Positions 53,375 to 62,455 of a stretch of 63,802 bases of DNA are shown piece by piece. Within the stretch, counting starts at the first letter, position 1. Each line of letters begins with the position of its first letter. Position numbers and translations under genes: made by a program. The stretch lies in NCBI GenBank assembly GCA_041739225.1, contig JBGSOG010000008.1, positions 1 through 63,802 on the forward strand, written 5' to 3'. Source of the stretch: BOKV01 sp041739225 (lineage in GTDB: Bacteria > Pseudomonadota > Alphaproteobacteria > Rhizobiales > Rhizobiaceae). The notes below the pieces were generated by a model. The model was given only the letters and a program-made list of their open reading frames with translations, was not told the DNA's origin and searched no databases.

Positions 53375-55288
53375 ATGGGCGCTGTTCTCGAATTCCTCAA
53401 CCGGATGGTTGATACTTTTGTTCCCGCAAATGTTCGCGACGACATAACAAAAGCCAAGCGTGTCAGGATGTTCCTGATCAGCCATTTGATCGGTCCGGTG
53501 TTGAGCCATCCGATCACAGTGTTTCTGCTGGCGACAGACCCCGACCCATACCCGCACGTTTACGTGCTTGGCGCGTCAATCACCCTGTTCTGGTTGTTCC
53601 CGATACTGTTGCGTGTTTGGCCAAACGCCTACACCGCGCTCGCTTTTCTTTCGGTGCAAAACCTCAGCTTTGCCATTCTGTGGGGCTCTTACCACTACGG
53701 CGGAATTCAGTCGCCGTTCCTGATGTGGTACCTCGTTTTGCCGCTGCTGGCATTCTTCTATCTGGGATCCGGTGCCAAGACCGGGACTGCAATCTTTGCG
53801 CAGATTACCGGCGGCCTCGCGGTCTTCGCAAGCATCTACTACATGGGCGGCCAGTTTCCGTTGCACATTGCGATTGCGGAAATGGGCCATGTCAGCTTGA
53901 TCTCGACCTTCTCCGCGTCCACCTACGTATTCTTCATGGCAAGCTACTATGCCAGCGTGGTTGATTCACAGTCTGAATTCCTCAAGGAAATTGCCCGCCA
54001 CCAGACAACCCTTGCGCTGCTCACCGATGCCAAGGAAGACGCTGAACGCGCCAACGGCGCGAAATCGGATTTCCTGGCCAAAATGAGCCATGAACTTCGT
54101 ACCCCGCTCAATGCGGTGTTGGGCTACAGCGAAATCCTGCTGGAGGACGCCGAACTCGACGGCCGCGGCGAACAGATTGCCGATCTGCAAAAGATCAGCG
54201 CCGCCGGAAAGCACCTGCTTTCGATGGTCAACGACATCCTGGACATTTCCAAGATCGAGGCCGGCAAGACTGAAATTTATCCCGAACGCATTGATTTCAA
54301 TGCTTTGATCCGGGAAATCGAAGCTACAAGCCGCCCGCTCGCGGCAAAAAACACCAACAATTTCATCGTGGAAAAAGACGCAGATCTCGGGTTCATCTTT
54401 GTTGACGGAACCAAATTGCGTCAGGCCGTCTACAACCTTCTCAGCAATGCAGCGAAATTCACCCAGAATGGCGAAATCCGGCTCAATGCCCATCGCGTCA
54501 AGGGTGCGCATGACGACACTGTCGTCATTTCAGTCCGCGACAACGGCATCGGCATCTCCGCAGAAGGACAAAAGAACCTCTTCCATTCCTTTACCCAGGC
54601 AAACGGTTCAATCACGGCCAAATACGGCGGAACCGGTCTCGGTCTTTCCCTGAGCCGCAATCTTTGCGTCCTTATGGGCGGAGACATCACTGTCGAAAGC
54701 AAGGAAGGCAATGGTGCGTGCTTTACCATCAAAATTCCGGCCAACATGGAAGAGATGGAAAAGCGGGCTGATCTTGAACTCGCGCAAAGCGAAGAAGAAC
54801 ACCAGATGCTGCGCGACGCGCTGATTGACCAGAAGTCCATGAAGACTTCATTTGCTGGCGTATCATCGGGTGGCACCCACGCGTCCAGCAAAGGAACGAT
54901 CCTTGTGGTCGATGATGATCTGGCGTTTCTCGAATTGACCGACCGACTCCTGAGCAAGGAAGGCTATTCCGCCATCTGCACCAATGCTCCTGAGTCTGTC
55001 CTGCAGCTTGCCCGTTCTGCGAGGCCGCTCGCAATGTTCGTTGACGTGCTGATGCCTGGTCTGGACGGCTGGGATGTGCTTTCGACCCTCCGCTCCGACC
55101 CGAGCACGGCCAATATACCGGTCATCATGCTTTCAATTCTTGAAGACCGTATCAAGGCCGAAAACCACGATGCTGACGGTTTCATCACCAAGCCGCTCGA
55201 CACTGTCAAGTTGAAGAATGCCTTGAAAATCATCGACCGGGCAAAGCTGCCGAACAGGGATGCAACAAAGTTTCGCACTGCTTCCTGA
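53375..55288 (+). CDS. Hybrid sensor histidine kinase with six-helix membrane domain and receiver
   Basis: A 637-residue kinase from the ATG at 53375 (GGGGA seven bases upstream). Residues 30-195 hold six transmembrane helices with short loops and no periplasmic domain (RMFLISHLIGPVLSHPITVF; YTALAFLSVQNLSFAILWGS; FLMWYLVLPLLAFFYLG), as in sensors that bind membrane-permeable ligands. The HisKA domain has the phospho-acceptor His239 (KMSHELRTPLN). The HATPase domain has NLLSNAAKFT, RDNGIGIS and YGGTGLGLSLSR. After a helical linker, a receiver spans about 508-620 with DDD, Asp557 and Lys606. It is followed by a single-domain receiver gene and converges on the oxoamine-synthase operon. Confidence 0.92.
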   Translation: MGAVLEFLNRMVDTFVPANVRDDITKAKRVRMFLISHLIGPVLSHPITVFLLATDPDPYPHVYVLGASITLFWLFPILLRVWPNAYTALAFLSVQNLSFAILWGSYHYGGIQSPFLMWYLVLPLLAFFYLGSGAKTGTAIFAQITGGLAVFASIYYMGGQFPLHIAIAEMGHVSLISTFSASTYVFFMASYYASVVDSQSEFLKEIARHQTTLALLTDAKEDAERANGAKSDFLAKMSHELRTPLNAVLGYSEILLEDAELDGRGEQIADLQKISAAGKHLLSMVNDILDISKIEAGKTEIYPERIDFNALIREIEATSRPLAAKNTNNFIVEKDADLGFIFVDGTKLRQAVYNLLSNAAKFTQNGEIRLNAHRVKGAHDDTVVISVRDNGIGISAEGQKNLFHSFTQANGSITAKYGGTGLGLSLSRNLCVLMGGDITVESKEGNGACFTIKIPANMEEMEKRADLELAQSEEEHQMLRDALIDQKSMKTSFAGVSSGGTHASSKGTILVVDDDLAFLELTDRLLSKEGYSAICTNAPESVLQLARSARPLAMFVDVLMPGLDGWDVLSTLRSDPSTANIPVIMLSILEDRIKAENHDADGFITKPLDTVKLKNALKIIDRAKLPNRDATKFRTAS

Positions 55289-55339
55289 CACGCATTAACA
55301 CCCCGAAATACGTTCACCAAACTGGACAGGTGAGGCAAC

Positions 55340-55720
55340 ATGACACTCGTACTGATCGTTGAAGACAACCCGGTAAACCGCGATGTGCTTGGCCGCAGGC
55401 TGGAGCGCCGCGGCTTTACCGTTCGCTTTGCCGAAGATGGCCCTTCCGGCATTGAAGCAACCCGCCATCATCGTCCAGACGTTGTCCTGATGGACATCGG
55501 ACTTGGCGAGATGGATGGTTGGGAAGTAACGCGCCGACTGAAGGCGCAACCGGATGTGGCACAAATCCCGATCATTGCACTGACAGCCAGTGCGTTTGAA
55601 ACAGACCGGATCAAATCACTCCAAGCTGGATGTTGCGACTTTGATACCAAGCCGGTGGACTTCCCGCGCTTGCTGGGCAAAATCGAACGTGCAATCCAGG
55701 GCACAAGCCAAGCCGCCTGA
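55340..55720 (+). CDS. Single-domain response regulator, DivK-like
   Basis: A 126-residue CheY-fold receiver without output domain: acidic pocket EDN (8-10), phospho-acceptor Asp52 (VLMDIGLGEMDG), Thr in ALTASAF and Lys104 (FDTKPVDF). It is similar in length and motifs to DivK-like receivers. It lies 51 bp after the hybrid kinase gene and is likely its phosphorelay partner. The operon ends at the bidirectional terminator at 55805. Confidence 0.9.
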   Translation: MTLVLIVEDNPVNRDVLGRRLERRGFTVRFAEDGPSGIEATRHHRPDVVLMDIGLGEMDGWEVTRRLKAQPDVAQIPIIALTASAFETDRIKSLQAGCCDFDTKPVDFPRLLGKIERAIQGTSQAA

Positions 55721-55804
55721 TTTTGCCAAAACGCGTCAGGCAGCATCGACAATGGCTGCCGGGTGAATGGCCAACAACTCTATCTCGCATCGAAACACAA
55801 TGAG

Positions 55805-55837
55805 AAACGCCGCCGCAGGATCCCTGCGGCGGCGTTT
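55805..55837. terminator. Bidirectional terminator between the kinase and synthase operons
   Basis: A 15-bp perfect stem (AAACGCCGCCGCAGG / CCTGCGGCGGCGTTT) with a 3-nt loop, followed by a T-run on the plus strand and an A/T-rich edge on the other side. It is placed exactly between two convergent operons of the signalling cluster. Confidence 0.9.
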
Positions 55838-55859
55838 TTCTGTCTTGATGTGTATTGGA

Positions 55860-56252
55860 CTATGCCGCTTGCTCGACCGACATGTTCTGGAGCGACTGCC
55901 GCAGCGCCGACAAATTGAAAGGCTTTTGCATGGTGCACAGGACTTTCAAGCCATGACCCTCGGCAATGCGTTGGGTTTCCAGCAACTGCTCCGGCGACTG
56001 ACCGCTGACAATCAGGATTTGCCCCTCATATCGCACCTCGGCCAGCATCCGCAGAAGTTCATTTGCGTCAATGTTTGGCATGCATATGTCTACCGAGATA
56101 ACGCCCGGTTTCAATGCGTTGGCCAGATTGATTACGCCCCGTGAGTCCGACGTGGCAAATCCCTCGTAACCGCAACGCTCGGCCACCCGCACGATCAGTT
56201 CGGCAGAGTTGACGTCATCATCAACTGCAAGAAGTCGCCTTGGTTCGGACAT
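55860..56252 (-). CDS. Single-domain response regulator downstream of the oxoamine synthase
   Basis: A 130-residue receiver from the ATG at 56252 (GGGGA eight bases upstream): DDD at 11-13, phospho-acceptor Asp55 (VISVDICMPNIDA), Ser in IVSGQSP and Lys110 (TMQKPFN). No output domain follows. It starts 24 bp after the synthase stop, and a TTG overlapping that stop is an alternative start. The arrangement synthase-receiver recalls lqsA-lqsR of Legionella, though LqsR has an extra domain. Confidence 0.88.
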   Translation of the reverse strand: MSEPRRLLAVDDDVNSAELIVRVAERCGYEGFATSDSRGVINLANALKPGVISVDICMPNIDANELLRMLAEVRYEGQILIVSGQSPEQLLETQRIAEGHGLKVLCTMQKPFNLSALRQSLQNMSVEQAA

Positions 56253-56275
56253 GTCGATCTTCCCCAATGCCGCGA

Positions 56276-57664
56276 TCAAGCAGCGTTCTGGCGTTCGACG
56301 AGCTCTTCAGCCACCGGTGCCAGATGCGTTTCTGCAAAGCCTGCTTCGCGCAGTTCGCGATAAATGGAGTCAGCCGACTTCATGGCCGTGCGCATTTGCC
56401 GAACCAACAGGTCAATGTCCTCGCGGGTATGATCAGACATCACCTGAACACGGAAGCGCGCGCCACCTTGCGGCACTGCCGTGTATTCAACCAGGTTTGC
56501 GATGGCCCCCAGATTGGACAGTTCGCGCGATGCAATGCGAGCCATGCCTTCTGCACCCACCCGCACTGGTACGATCGGCGAAGGATCGCCAAGGGTTTCA
56601 AGACCGGCATTGGTCATTTCCTTGCGCAAGTACAAGATGTTGTCCATCAGCTTGCGCCTTCTGAACGCGCCTTCTTCCGCCTGGATGATGTCGAAAGCGG
56701 CCAGCACTGTGGAGGCTTGCACCGGCGACAATGCATTGGAGAAAGTCTGGGTGGCGCTGTAGTACTTCAGGTATTCAGCTGCAGCGCGGGTCTTGACGGC
56801 GATGAAGCCGCCATTGGAGGCAAATGTCTTCGAGAAGCTGCCGATGATGATGTCAACATCGTTGACGATGTTCTGAAGGCTCAAATGGCCAAGACCATCG
56901 GCGCCGATGCAGCCGAAATCATGCGCACAATCCACCAACAACATGGCGTCGTATTGCTTGCAAAGGGCGCTCATTGCGGCAATGTCGGGCGTATCTGCAT
57001 GCATGGAGAACAGGCTCTCGGTCACGACAAGTATGCCGTTGGTAGCGTCGACCGCACGAATGCGTTGCAACCGGCGCTCAAGACCACGCAAGTTCAAGTG
57101 GCCATGGAAGTGGATGTTCGATGTGGCAGCGCGTGCGCCTTCCTGCAGGCAGGAATGTGCAAGGACATCCATCACGACATGATCGTCCGGACGCACCACG
57201 CCCTGCACGGCAGCAAAGCCCGCCGACCAGCCAGTCGGGTAAAGCACAACCTGGTGCCCGCTGATGAAATCGGCAATGCGTTGTTCAAGTGCCAGCGAAT
57301 GGCGGGTGTTGCCCAGCAGGGCTGCAGAACCGGCACTATGGACGCCATAGTCGCTGATGGCGCGGATCGCGGCTTCCTTGATTTGCGGGTGTGATGAGAG
57401 GCTCAAATAGTCCTGCGAAGCGAAATTGATGCCGCTGATTGCCTGCCCTGCGTCTGTTTTGGCGTCGCAGTGGGTCTTTGGCGCCGTTGCTGTGGAGCGG
57501 GCATATGGCCACATGGCGTGTTGGCGGCGAAGGTCCTGCCACTTGTAGAAGCCTTCAACGCGCTTGATCAAATTGGTGCCAGCCGGAACGCGATAGTCGC
57601 GCAAGCTGCCGCCCAGTGCTTCCATGGGAATGTTATTGTTTTCGTTGAATGTAGTGCTCGTCAT
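56276..57664 (-). CDS. Alpha-oxoamine synthase family PLP enzyme (CqsA/LqsA-like candidate)
   Basis: A 462-residue fold-type I PLP enzyme of the family of BioF, KBL, HemA, serine palmitoyltransferase and the autoinducer synthases CqsA and LqsA. Seen motifs: INFASQDYLSLSSHPQIKEA near 79, SAGSAALLGNT near 110, MDVLAHSCLQEGAR near 165, TESLFSMHADTPDI near 215, VDCAHDFGCIGADG near 244 (canonical VDEAHSxG altered at two positions), and the PLP lysine Lys279 in IGSFSKTFASNGG. Sixty to seventy extra N-terminal residues and a C-terminal extension set it apart from BioF and HemA. No biotin or heme genes are nearby; the neighbours are a sensor kinase, receivers and a cyclic-di-GMP enzyme. I infer production of a signal molecule. 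Confidence 0.8.
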   Translation of the reverse strand: MTSTTFNENNNIPMEALGGSLRDYRVPAGTNLIKRVEGFYKWQDLRRQHAMWPYARSTATAPKTHCDAKTDAGQAISGINFASQDYLSLSSHPQIKEAAIRAISDYGVHSAGSAALLGNTRHSLALEQRIADFISGHQVVLYPTGWSAGFAAVQGVVRPDDHVVMDVLAHSCLQEGARAATSNIHFHGHLNLRGLERRLQRIRAVDATNGILVVTESLFSMHADTPDIAAMSALCKQYDAMLLVDCAHDFGCIGADGLGHLSLQNIVNDVDIIIGSFSKTFASNGGFIAVKTRAAAEYLKYYSATQTFSNALSPVQASTVLAAFDIIQAEEGAFRRRKLMDNILYLRKEMTNAGLETLGDPSPIVPVRVGAEGMARIASRELSNLGAIANLVEYTAVPQGGARFRVQVMSDHTREDIDLLVRQMRTAMKSADSIYRELREAGFAETHLAPVAEELVERQNAA

Positions 57665-57723
57665 GGGGCCGCCCCTTCTTGTGTTGTTTCGACACACAAT
57701 ACTGATCCGGGGTAAAATGCCGC

Positions 57724-57740
57724 TTAAGCCACGTGCTTAA
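57724..57740. promoter_or_regulatory. Inverted repeat in the divergent promoter of synthase and GGDEF-EAL genes
   Basis: TTAAGC-CACGT-GCTTAA lies in the AT-rich 210-bp gap between the oxoamine synthase (minus) and the GGDEF-EAL gene (plus). GCTTAAGC at 57722 is itself palindromic. The position allows joint control of both genes. It is not a CtrA site, because the spacing between TTAA elements is nine bases, not seven. Confidence 0.45.
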
Positions 57741-57874
57741 TAAAAAGTTTTTTATGCATTAATATCAAATGGTTACAAAACATTCTCTTGTAGTGACTGC
57801 GTTGTGACGGTGTTAACCACATTGGCTGGGTATGCGGTTTGAAACCCCTCCAATGCGATTTATTAAGGGCTCGC

Positions 57875-60280
57875 ATGGTATGGAACGACAACAAAAAAAT
57901 GGGCGTTCAGGCTATGCTTTTGAATTGGTTCTCTCGACTGCTGGACAATGCTTCCGGCACAGGCGATTTCAACAACTCGCAAAAGGCCGAACTTGCCATT
58001 GAGCAACTCAGGTTCACTGCAAGAATGTCGACGATCCTGGCCATGGCCGGTGCACTCGTTGCAATGGTACTTCTTTATACAGCTATCGGGAGCGGGCATT
58101 TCCAGTTCTTGCTCGCCTGGTCCGTGGTTGTTGTTGCGGTAAATTCCGCAATCCTCTTCCAGTCTTTGAAGCGGCATTCAAAATCAAAAAAACTGCATCC
58201 TGAAGCAAGGGTGCGTACAATGATCGCCCACACCGCTCTGATGGGCCTGATCTGGGCAATTCCGCCAACATTCATTTTCCCGTCCGCAGGGCCGGAGCTG
58301 AAACTGGTGATTGCCCTTTCCACAGGTGGCTTGCTGGTCGCAACCAGCCTTGCGTTTGCAATGCAAACCAAAGCAGCTTTTGCCTTTATGACGCCTGTCG
58401 CGATCGGTTCGGTAACTGCGTTGGTTGCTGCAAACGACAAGGCTTTCGGCATGCCTGTGATGCTGCTGCTTCTGGTATGCATCATGACTTCGGTCAGAAT
58501 GCTGCTCGTTTTCGGCCAGAACATTGCCGTGCAGATCAGGTCCCGGATAGCAGTGCGCGAACAAGGCAATTTCTTCAGCCTGTTGCTCAAGGAATTTGAG
58601 GAAAATGCCAATGACTGGCTGTGGGAATTTGACGCCAAAGGTTACGTCCACCGGGTCTCGCAAAGGTTTGAAACTGCTTGTGGCCTTCCCCACGAAAAAC
58701 TGGCAAATCATGCGTTCCTCGACGTTCTCGCAAATATTCATGCGGAAGCGCTGGTGGTCGAAAAAATCGAAAAACTGATCGAACTGCGCGAAACATTTCG
58801 GGATCTGGAGTTTTCAATCGAAATTGACGGCACCAAGCGCTGGTGGAACCTGACCGGAAAACCCAATTATTCCATTGATGGCGAATATCAGGGCTATATC
58901 GGCATTGGCTCCGAGATCACATCGGAAAAGACCGCCGAAATTGAAATCAGTTTGCTGGCACACACTGACTCGCTTACCGGATTGATGAACCGGGCTCGCT
59001 TCAACGAGGAAATGGATCAGGCATCCGCCTCTCTTGAGCGCTATGGAACTCCGTTTGCCGTGTTGTTCCTTGATCTCGACAAGTTCAAGTTGATCAACGA
59101 TACGCGTGGCCACTTGGTTGGCGACAAATTGTTGAAGATGGTCGGCTCCCGCATTCAGCGTGTTGTGCGCGAGACAGATCGTGTCGCTCGCCTTGGCGGC
59201 GATGAATTTGCGATCATCATGCTGGACAAGTGCGATGCTGGTGCCGCTGCAAAGCTTGCTGCACGTTTGATACAGGAAATATCGCGAAGCTATGAAATCG
59301 ACGACGAGCGTCACATGATCGGTGTGAGCATCGGAATCGCACTTGCACCGGTCAATGGCACGCGCCCGAACCAGTTGCTTCGCAATGCCGATCTTGCCCT
59401 TTACCGTTCAAAGGCCGATGGCCGGGGCGTGTTTCGGTTCTTCGAGGCACAAATGGACGCTGACCAGCGCGAAAAACGCATGCTTGAGCTGGAATTGAAA
59501 TCGGCCATCGAGAATGACGAGTTCGAGCTTTATTACCAGCCACTGATGTCGACAACCACGGGCAAGCCCACTGGCATGGAGGCTCTTATCCGCTGGCATC
59601 ACCCGATCCGTGGCATGATTTCACCGCTTGAGTTTATTCCGATTGCTGAAAAATCGACACTGATCCAGGAAATTGGCAACTGGAGCGTTCGTCAGGCCTG
59701 CCTCGCTGCGCTCGATTGGCCGCAGGATGTGGTCGTTGCAGTCAACCTTTCCGCACACCACTTCATCGGCTCGGAGATCGTTGAAAACACGCGCAAAACG
59801 CTCGAGGAAACCGGCTTGCCGCCGTACCGGCTTGAGCTTGAAATCACCGAGAGCCTCCTGATCAACAACACAGAGGAAGCTTTGACCACGCTCAAGCAAT
59901 TGAAGGGCCTTGGCGTTACCATTGCCCTTGACGACTTCGGTACCGGCTATTCCAGCCTGTCGTATGTGCTCAAATTCCCGTTCGACAAGATCAAGATTGA
60001 CCGTTCGTTCGTGACTGCATTGAGTGAGGATGAGTCAGCAAAAGCCATTTTGCGGATGATCAGCACACTTGGGGAATCATTGAACATCCGCATCACCGCT
60101 GAGGGCGTGGAAACCCTTGAGCAGGTCGAATTCCTTCGCTCTATCAGGTGTCACCAGTTCCAGGGATATTTTTTCGCACGTCCCCTGAAAGGCATCGACC
60201 TTCCGTCATTCTTCCTGCGCCACACGGATGTGAAGGCCCCGGAAGAACTTCTGCCAACTGCCGCAAGATTGGCTGGATGA
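57875..60280 (+). CDS. Membrane-bound diguanylate cyclase/phosphodiesterase (PAS-GGDEF-EAL)
   Basis: An 801-residue protein from the ATG at 57875 (AAGGG five bases upstream). Six helices occupy about 52-215. A PAS domain spans about 232-355 (FEENANDWLWEFDAKGYVHR). The GGDEF domain has an intact catalytic motif at 441-445 (ARLGGDEFAII) and the inhibitory RxxD site RETD at 432-435. The EAL domain begins at 569 (GMEALIRWHHP), with LEITESLL, DDFGTGYSSLSYV and TAEGVETLEQ intact. Both cyclic-di-GMP synthesis and hydrolysis look possible. It is divergent from the oxoamine synthase, so it is a candidate output or modulator of that circuit. Confidence 0.93.
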   Translation: MVWNDNKKMGVQAMLLNWFSRLLDNASGTGDFNNSQKAELAIEQLRFTARMSTILAMAGALVAMVLLYTAIGSGHFQFLLAWSVVVVAVNSAILFQSLKRHSKSKKLHPEARVRTMIAHTALMGLIWAIPPTFIFPSAGPELKLVIALSTGGLLVATSLAFAMQTKAAFAFMTPVAIGSVTALVAANDKAFGMPVMLLLLVCIMTSVRMLLVFGQNIAVQIRSRIAVREQGNFFSLLLKEFEENANDWLWEFDAKGYVHRVSQRFETACGLPHEKLANHAFLDVLANIHAEALVVEKIEKLIELRETFRDLEFSIEIDGTKRWWNLTGKPNYSIDGEYQGYIGIGSEITSEKTAEIEISLLAHTDSLTGLMNRARFNEEMDQASASLERYGTPFAVLFLDLDKFKLINDTRGHLVGDKLLKMVGSRIQRVVRETDRVARLGGDEFAIIMLDKCDAGAAAKLAARLIQEISRSYEIDDERHMIGVSIGIALAPVNGTRPNQLLRNADLALYRSKADGRGVFRFFEAQMDADQREKRMLELELKSAIENDEFELYYQPLMSTTTGKPTGMEALIRWHHPIRGMISPLEFIPIAEKSTLIQEIGNWSVRQACLAALDWPQDVVVAVNLSAHHFIGSEIVENTRKTLEETGLPPYRLELEITESLLINNTEEALTTLKQLKGLGVTIALDDFGTGYSSLSYVLKFPFDKIKIDRSFVTALSEDESAKAILRMISTLGESLNIRITAEGVETLEQVEFLRSIRCHQFQGYFFARPLKGIDLPSFFLRHTDVKAPEELLPTAARLAG

Positions 60281-60384
60281 ACCAGTTTCCGAAATCGAAC
60301 TTTTCTAAGTTGCCACTTCGGCGCGCTTAACGGTTTGTTCAACATGATTGTTTACCTTCGGCTCACCATAACGCTGAGGGAAAC

Positions 60385-60996
60385 ATGCTCAAAACCGTTT
60401 TGTCATTTGCTGCCATCATGATGGCAGCAGCCCCCGCATTGGCGGCGGACATTGATCCGGAAAGGTTCTCCCAATCGGGGGGCTACTCCTGGACCGGATT
60501 TTACTTCGGCGCTTCCTATGGAATGTCCGAAGCTTCAGACACGCAGGACAACTTTCCGATCGGCCCTGCCGCGACCATTCAGCTTTACTCCGAAGGCGAG
60601 GAAAAGGCTGAGGGCGTTTTCATCGGCTACATGCACCAGATGGGCAATCTTGTCGTTGGTGCGGAGTACCAGCATGTCGAATTGAACATTCAGTACATTG
60701 CACCCACGCTTGGGCCTTTGCCGATTTATCTTGAAGACGCCGACATCGTTAAGGGTCGCGTTGGCCTCGCGTGGGGTCAGGTACAGGTTTATGGCGTTGC
60801 TGGCGGCACCTATGGAAAGATCAATGTCGGCCTTGAAGACTGGGTGCCGATGGTCGGTGGCGGCCTTGACCTCGCTTTGAACGAGCGGATCATCGTTGGT
60901 GTCGAATACACACACAGCTTCTTTGACGAGTTCGATGGCGAGCCAATCGCTGGTGAGATGAACTACCTTTCAGGCCGGGTTGCCTTCAAGTTCTGA
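60385..60996 (+). CDS. Outer-membrane beta-barrel protein, Omp25-like
   Basis: A 203-residue protein with signal MLKTVLSFAAIMMAAAPALA and a mature start ADIDPERF. GGYSWTGFYFGASYGMSEAS is the standard opening of rhizobial Omp25/31-type eight-stranded barrels, and the chain ends in Phe (RVAFKF). The expected role is envelope stability. It ends with two hairpins at 61016 and 61102. Confidence 0.85.
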   Translation: MLKTVLSFAAIMMAAAPALAADIDPERFSQSGGYSWTGFYFGASYGMSEASDTQDNFPIGPAATIQLYSEGEEKAEGVFIGYMHQMGNLVVGAEYQHVELNIQYIAPTLGPLPIYLEDADIVKGRVGLAWGQVQVYGVAGGTYGKINVGLEDWVPMVGGGLDLALNERIIVGVEYTHSFFDEFDGEPIAGEMNYLSGRVAFKF

Positions 60997-61015
60997 TCGC
61001 GACCACAAAAATCAA

Positions 61016-61050
61016 ACGGCAGCCCGCAACAAGTGCTTGCGGGCTGCCGT
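61016..61050 (+). terminator. Terminator of the Omp25-like gene
   Basis: ACGGCAGCCCGCAA (61016-61029) pairs with TTGCGGGCTGCCGT (61037-61050) around a 7-nt loop, 20 bp after the stop. The following GTTCGTTT is a weak U-tract. Confidence 0.65.
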
Positions 61051-61101
61051 GTTCGTTTGGGCAAGACGAATTGTTCTGCCCGACGCCGACTTCAAACCAG
61101 A

Positions 61102-61131
61102 AAAAAAGGGCCGACGAAGCGGCCCTTTTTT
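61102..61131. terminator. Bidirectional terminator between the Omp25-like and soxF genes
   Basis: AAAAAAGGGCC pairs with GGCCCTTTTTT around an 8-nt loop. Runs of A and T on both sides let it end the soxF transcript from the right and back up the preceding terminator from the left. Confidence 0.85.
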
Positions 61132-61151
61132 CTTCCTTGAACCGAATTCGT

Positions 61152-62426
61152 TCAGCCAAACATGTCGGCAGTAATGCCGGCATACCAGCCAATCGATTCT
61201 TCATAGGTCGTCTTGCGCAGCGCCGCGTCTTCGCCGACCTGGCTGACGAAGTTTGAAACGCCGGTAATCTTGCCGTCCTTCGGTTCGTAAGTGCCGCCAA
61301 CCTTTACGCCATCGTTTGTCTCGATGAGGCTCCAGCAGGTGTTGGCATATTTCGCCGGGAACACTTTCGCACCGGTCAGTTCGCCGCGGATGTTCATGGC
61401 TGCAATCTTGGCCTGGCTGTTCGCAGAGAACCCGGACTTCGGCATGTCGCCGGCAATCGATGCGTCACCGATGACATAGATTGCGTCATTCTTCATCGAC
61501 TTCATGCTGGCCGGATCAATCGGGCAGAAACCCTTTTCGTCAGCCAGTCCAGAATCGCGCGCGATCACGCCAGCCTTCTGGGCGGGAATGATGTTGAGCA
61601 GAGCGCCCTCAAAGGTATCAAGGTCGGTTTCAACCTTGCCCGCAGCAACGTCAACATTCTTGACCCCGCCATGCACTTCCGGTCCCATCCATTCAACCAT
61701 GTTGCCATAGTGTTTGGTCCAGCCTTCCTGGAACAGTGCCTGTTTGGAGAACTTGTCCTTGGGATCAATGACGAAGATCTTGGAGTTGGTGAAACCCTTG
61801 GTCTTGAGCACATGGGCAAACATCGAAATCCGTTCATATGGCCCAGGAGGGCAACGGTACGGATTTGGCGGCGCAATCATCACGATGTTCTGGCCATCGG
61901 TCAGGGCATCGAGTTTGGCTTTGAGAAGTTCGGTCTGCGGGCCGGCTTTCCATGCATGCGGTGCAATTTCGGCAGCTTCCTGCGAATAACCGGGGACGGA
62001 ATCATACATGATGTCGATGCCGGGTGAGACCACAAGCCGGTCGTAAGGAACCGCAGTGCCGTCGGCGAGCGTGACGGTCTTGGCTGCCGGGTCGATAGAC
62101 TTTGCCATCGCAGTGATTTTCTTGATGCCGAAATTCGCCTGCAACTTGTCCCAGTTGTGGGTGATCGACGCCATGTCGCGATAGCCCCCCACCACAAGGT
62201 TCGAGAAAAAGCAGGTGGTGAAGTTTTCGCTGGCGTCAATCAACGTGACATCAATCGCGCCTTCCGAATCCTTGGCGATGTAGCGGGCAGCTGTCGCGCC
62301 GCCTGCTCCGCCGCCGATAACGACAACGCGTGGCTTGGTTTGCGCACGCAGATATGCGGGCATTGCCAAGGTGGCAGATGCTGCCCCCAGCAAAATCCCG
62401 AGATTCCTTCGAGTAATATGTGTCAT
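61152..62426 (-). CDS. soxF: Sulfide dehydrogenase flavoprotein of the sox cluster (SoxF/FccB)
   Basis: A 424-residue periplasmic flavoprotein. A twin-arginine signal (THITRRNLGILLGAASATLA) precedes the FAD fold VVVIGGGAGGATAARYI near 34-50. Cys72 in FTTCFFSN matches the cysteine that binds FAD covalently in flavocytochrome c. Cys192 (YRCPPGPYERI) and Cys364 (NTCWSLI) match the redox disulfide pair. It oxidises sulfide to sulfur with electrons going to a cytochrome c, here the upstream SoxE-like protein. The order soxD, soxE, soxF matches Paracoccus-type sox operons. The gene ends at a bidirectional terminator. Confidence 0.9.
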   Translation of the reverse strand: MTHITRRNLGILLGAASATLAMPAYLRAQTKPRVVVIGGGAGGATAARYIAKDSEGAIDVTLIDASENFTTCFFSNLVVGGYRDMASITHNWDKLQANFGIKKITAMAKSIDPAAKTVTLADGTAVPYDRLVVSPGIDIMYDSVPGYSQEAAEIAPHAWKAGPQTELLKAKLDALTDGQNIVMIAPPNPYRCPPGPYERISMFAHVLKTKGFTNSKIFVIDPKDKFSKQALFQEGWTKHYGNMVEWMGPEVHGGVKNVDVAAGKVETDLDTFEGALLNIIPAQKAGVIARDSGLADEKGFCPIDPASMKSMKNDAIYVIGDASIAGDMPKSGFSANSQAKIAAMNIRGELTGAKVFPAKYANTCWSLIETNDGVKVGGTYEPKDGKITGVSNFVSQVGEDAALRKTTYEESIGWYAGITADMFG

Positions 62427-62455
62427 GACTGCCTCCCTGTGGACTTTTCAAGAAA

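Noticed and set aside
57724..57740. CtrA site in the synthase promoter
   Set aside because: TTAA elements are spaced by nine bases, not the seven of the CtrA consensus.
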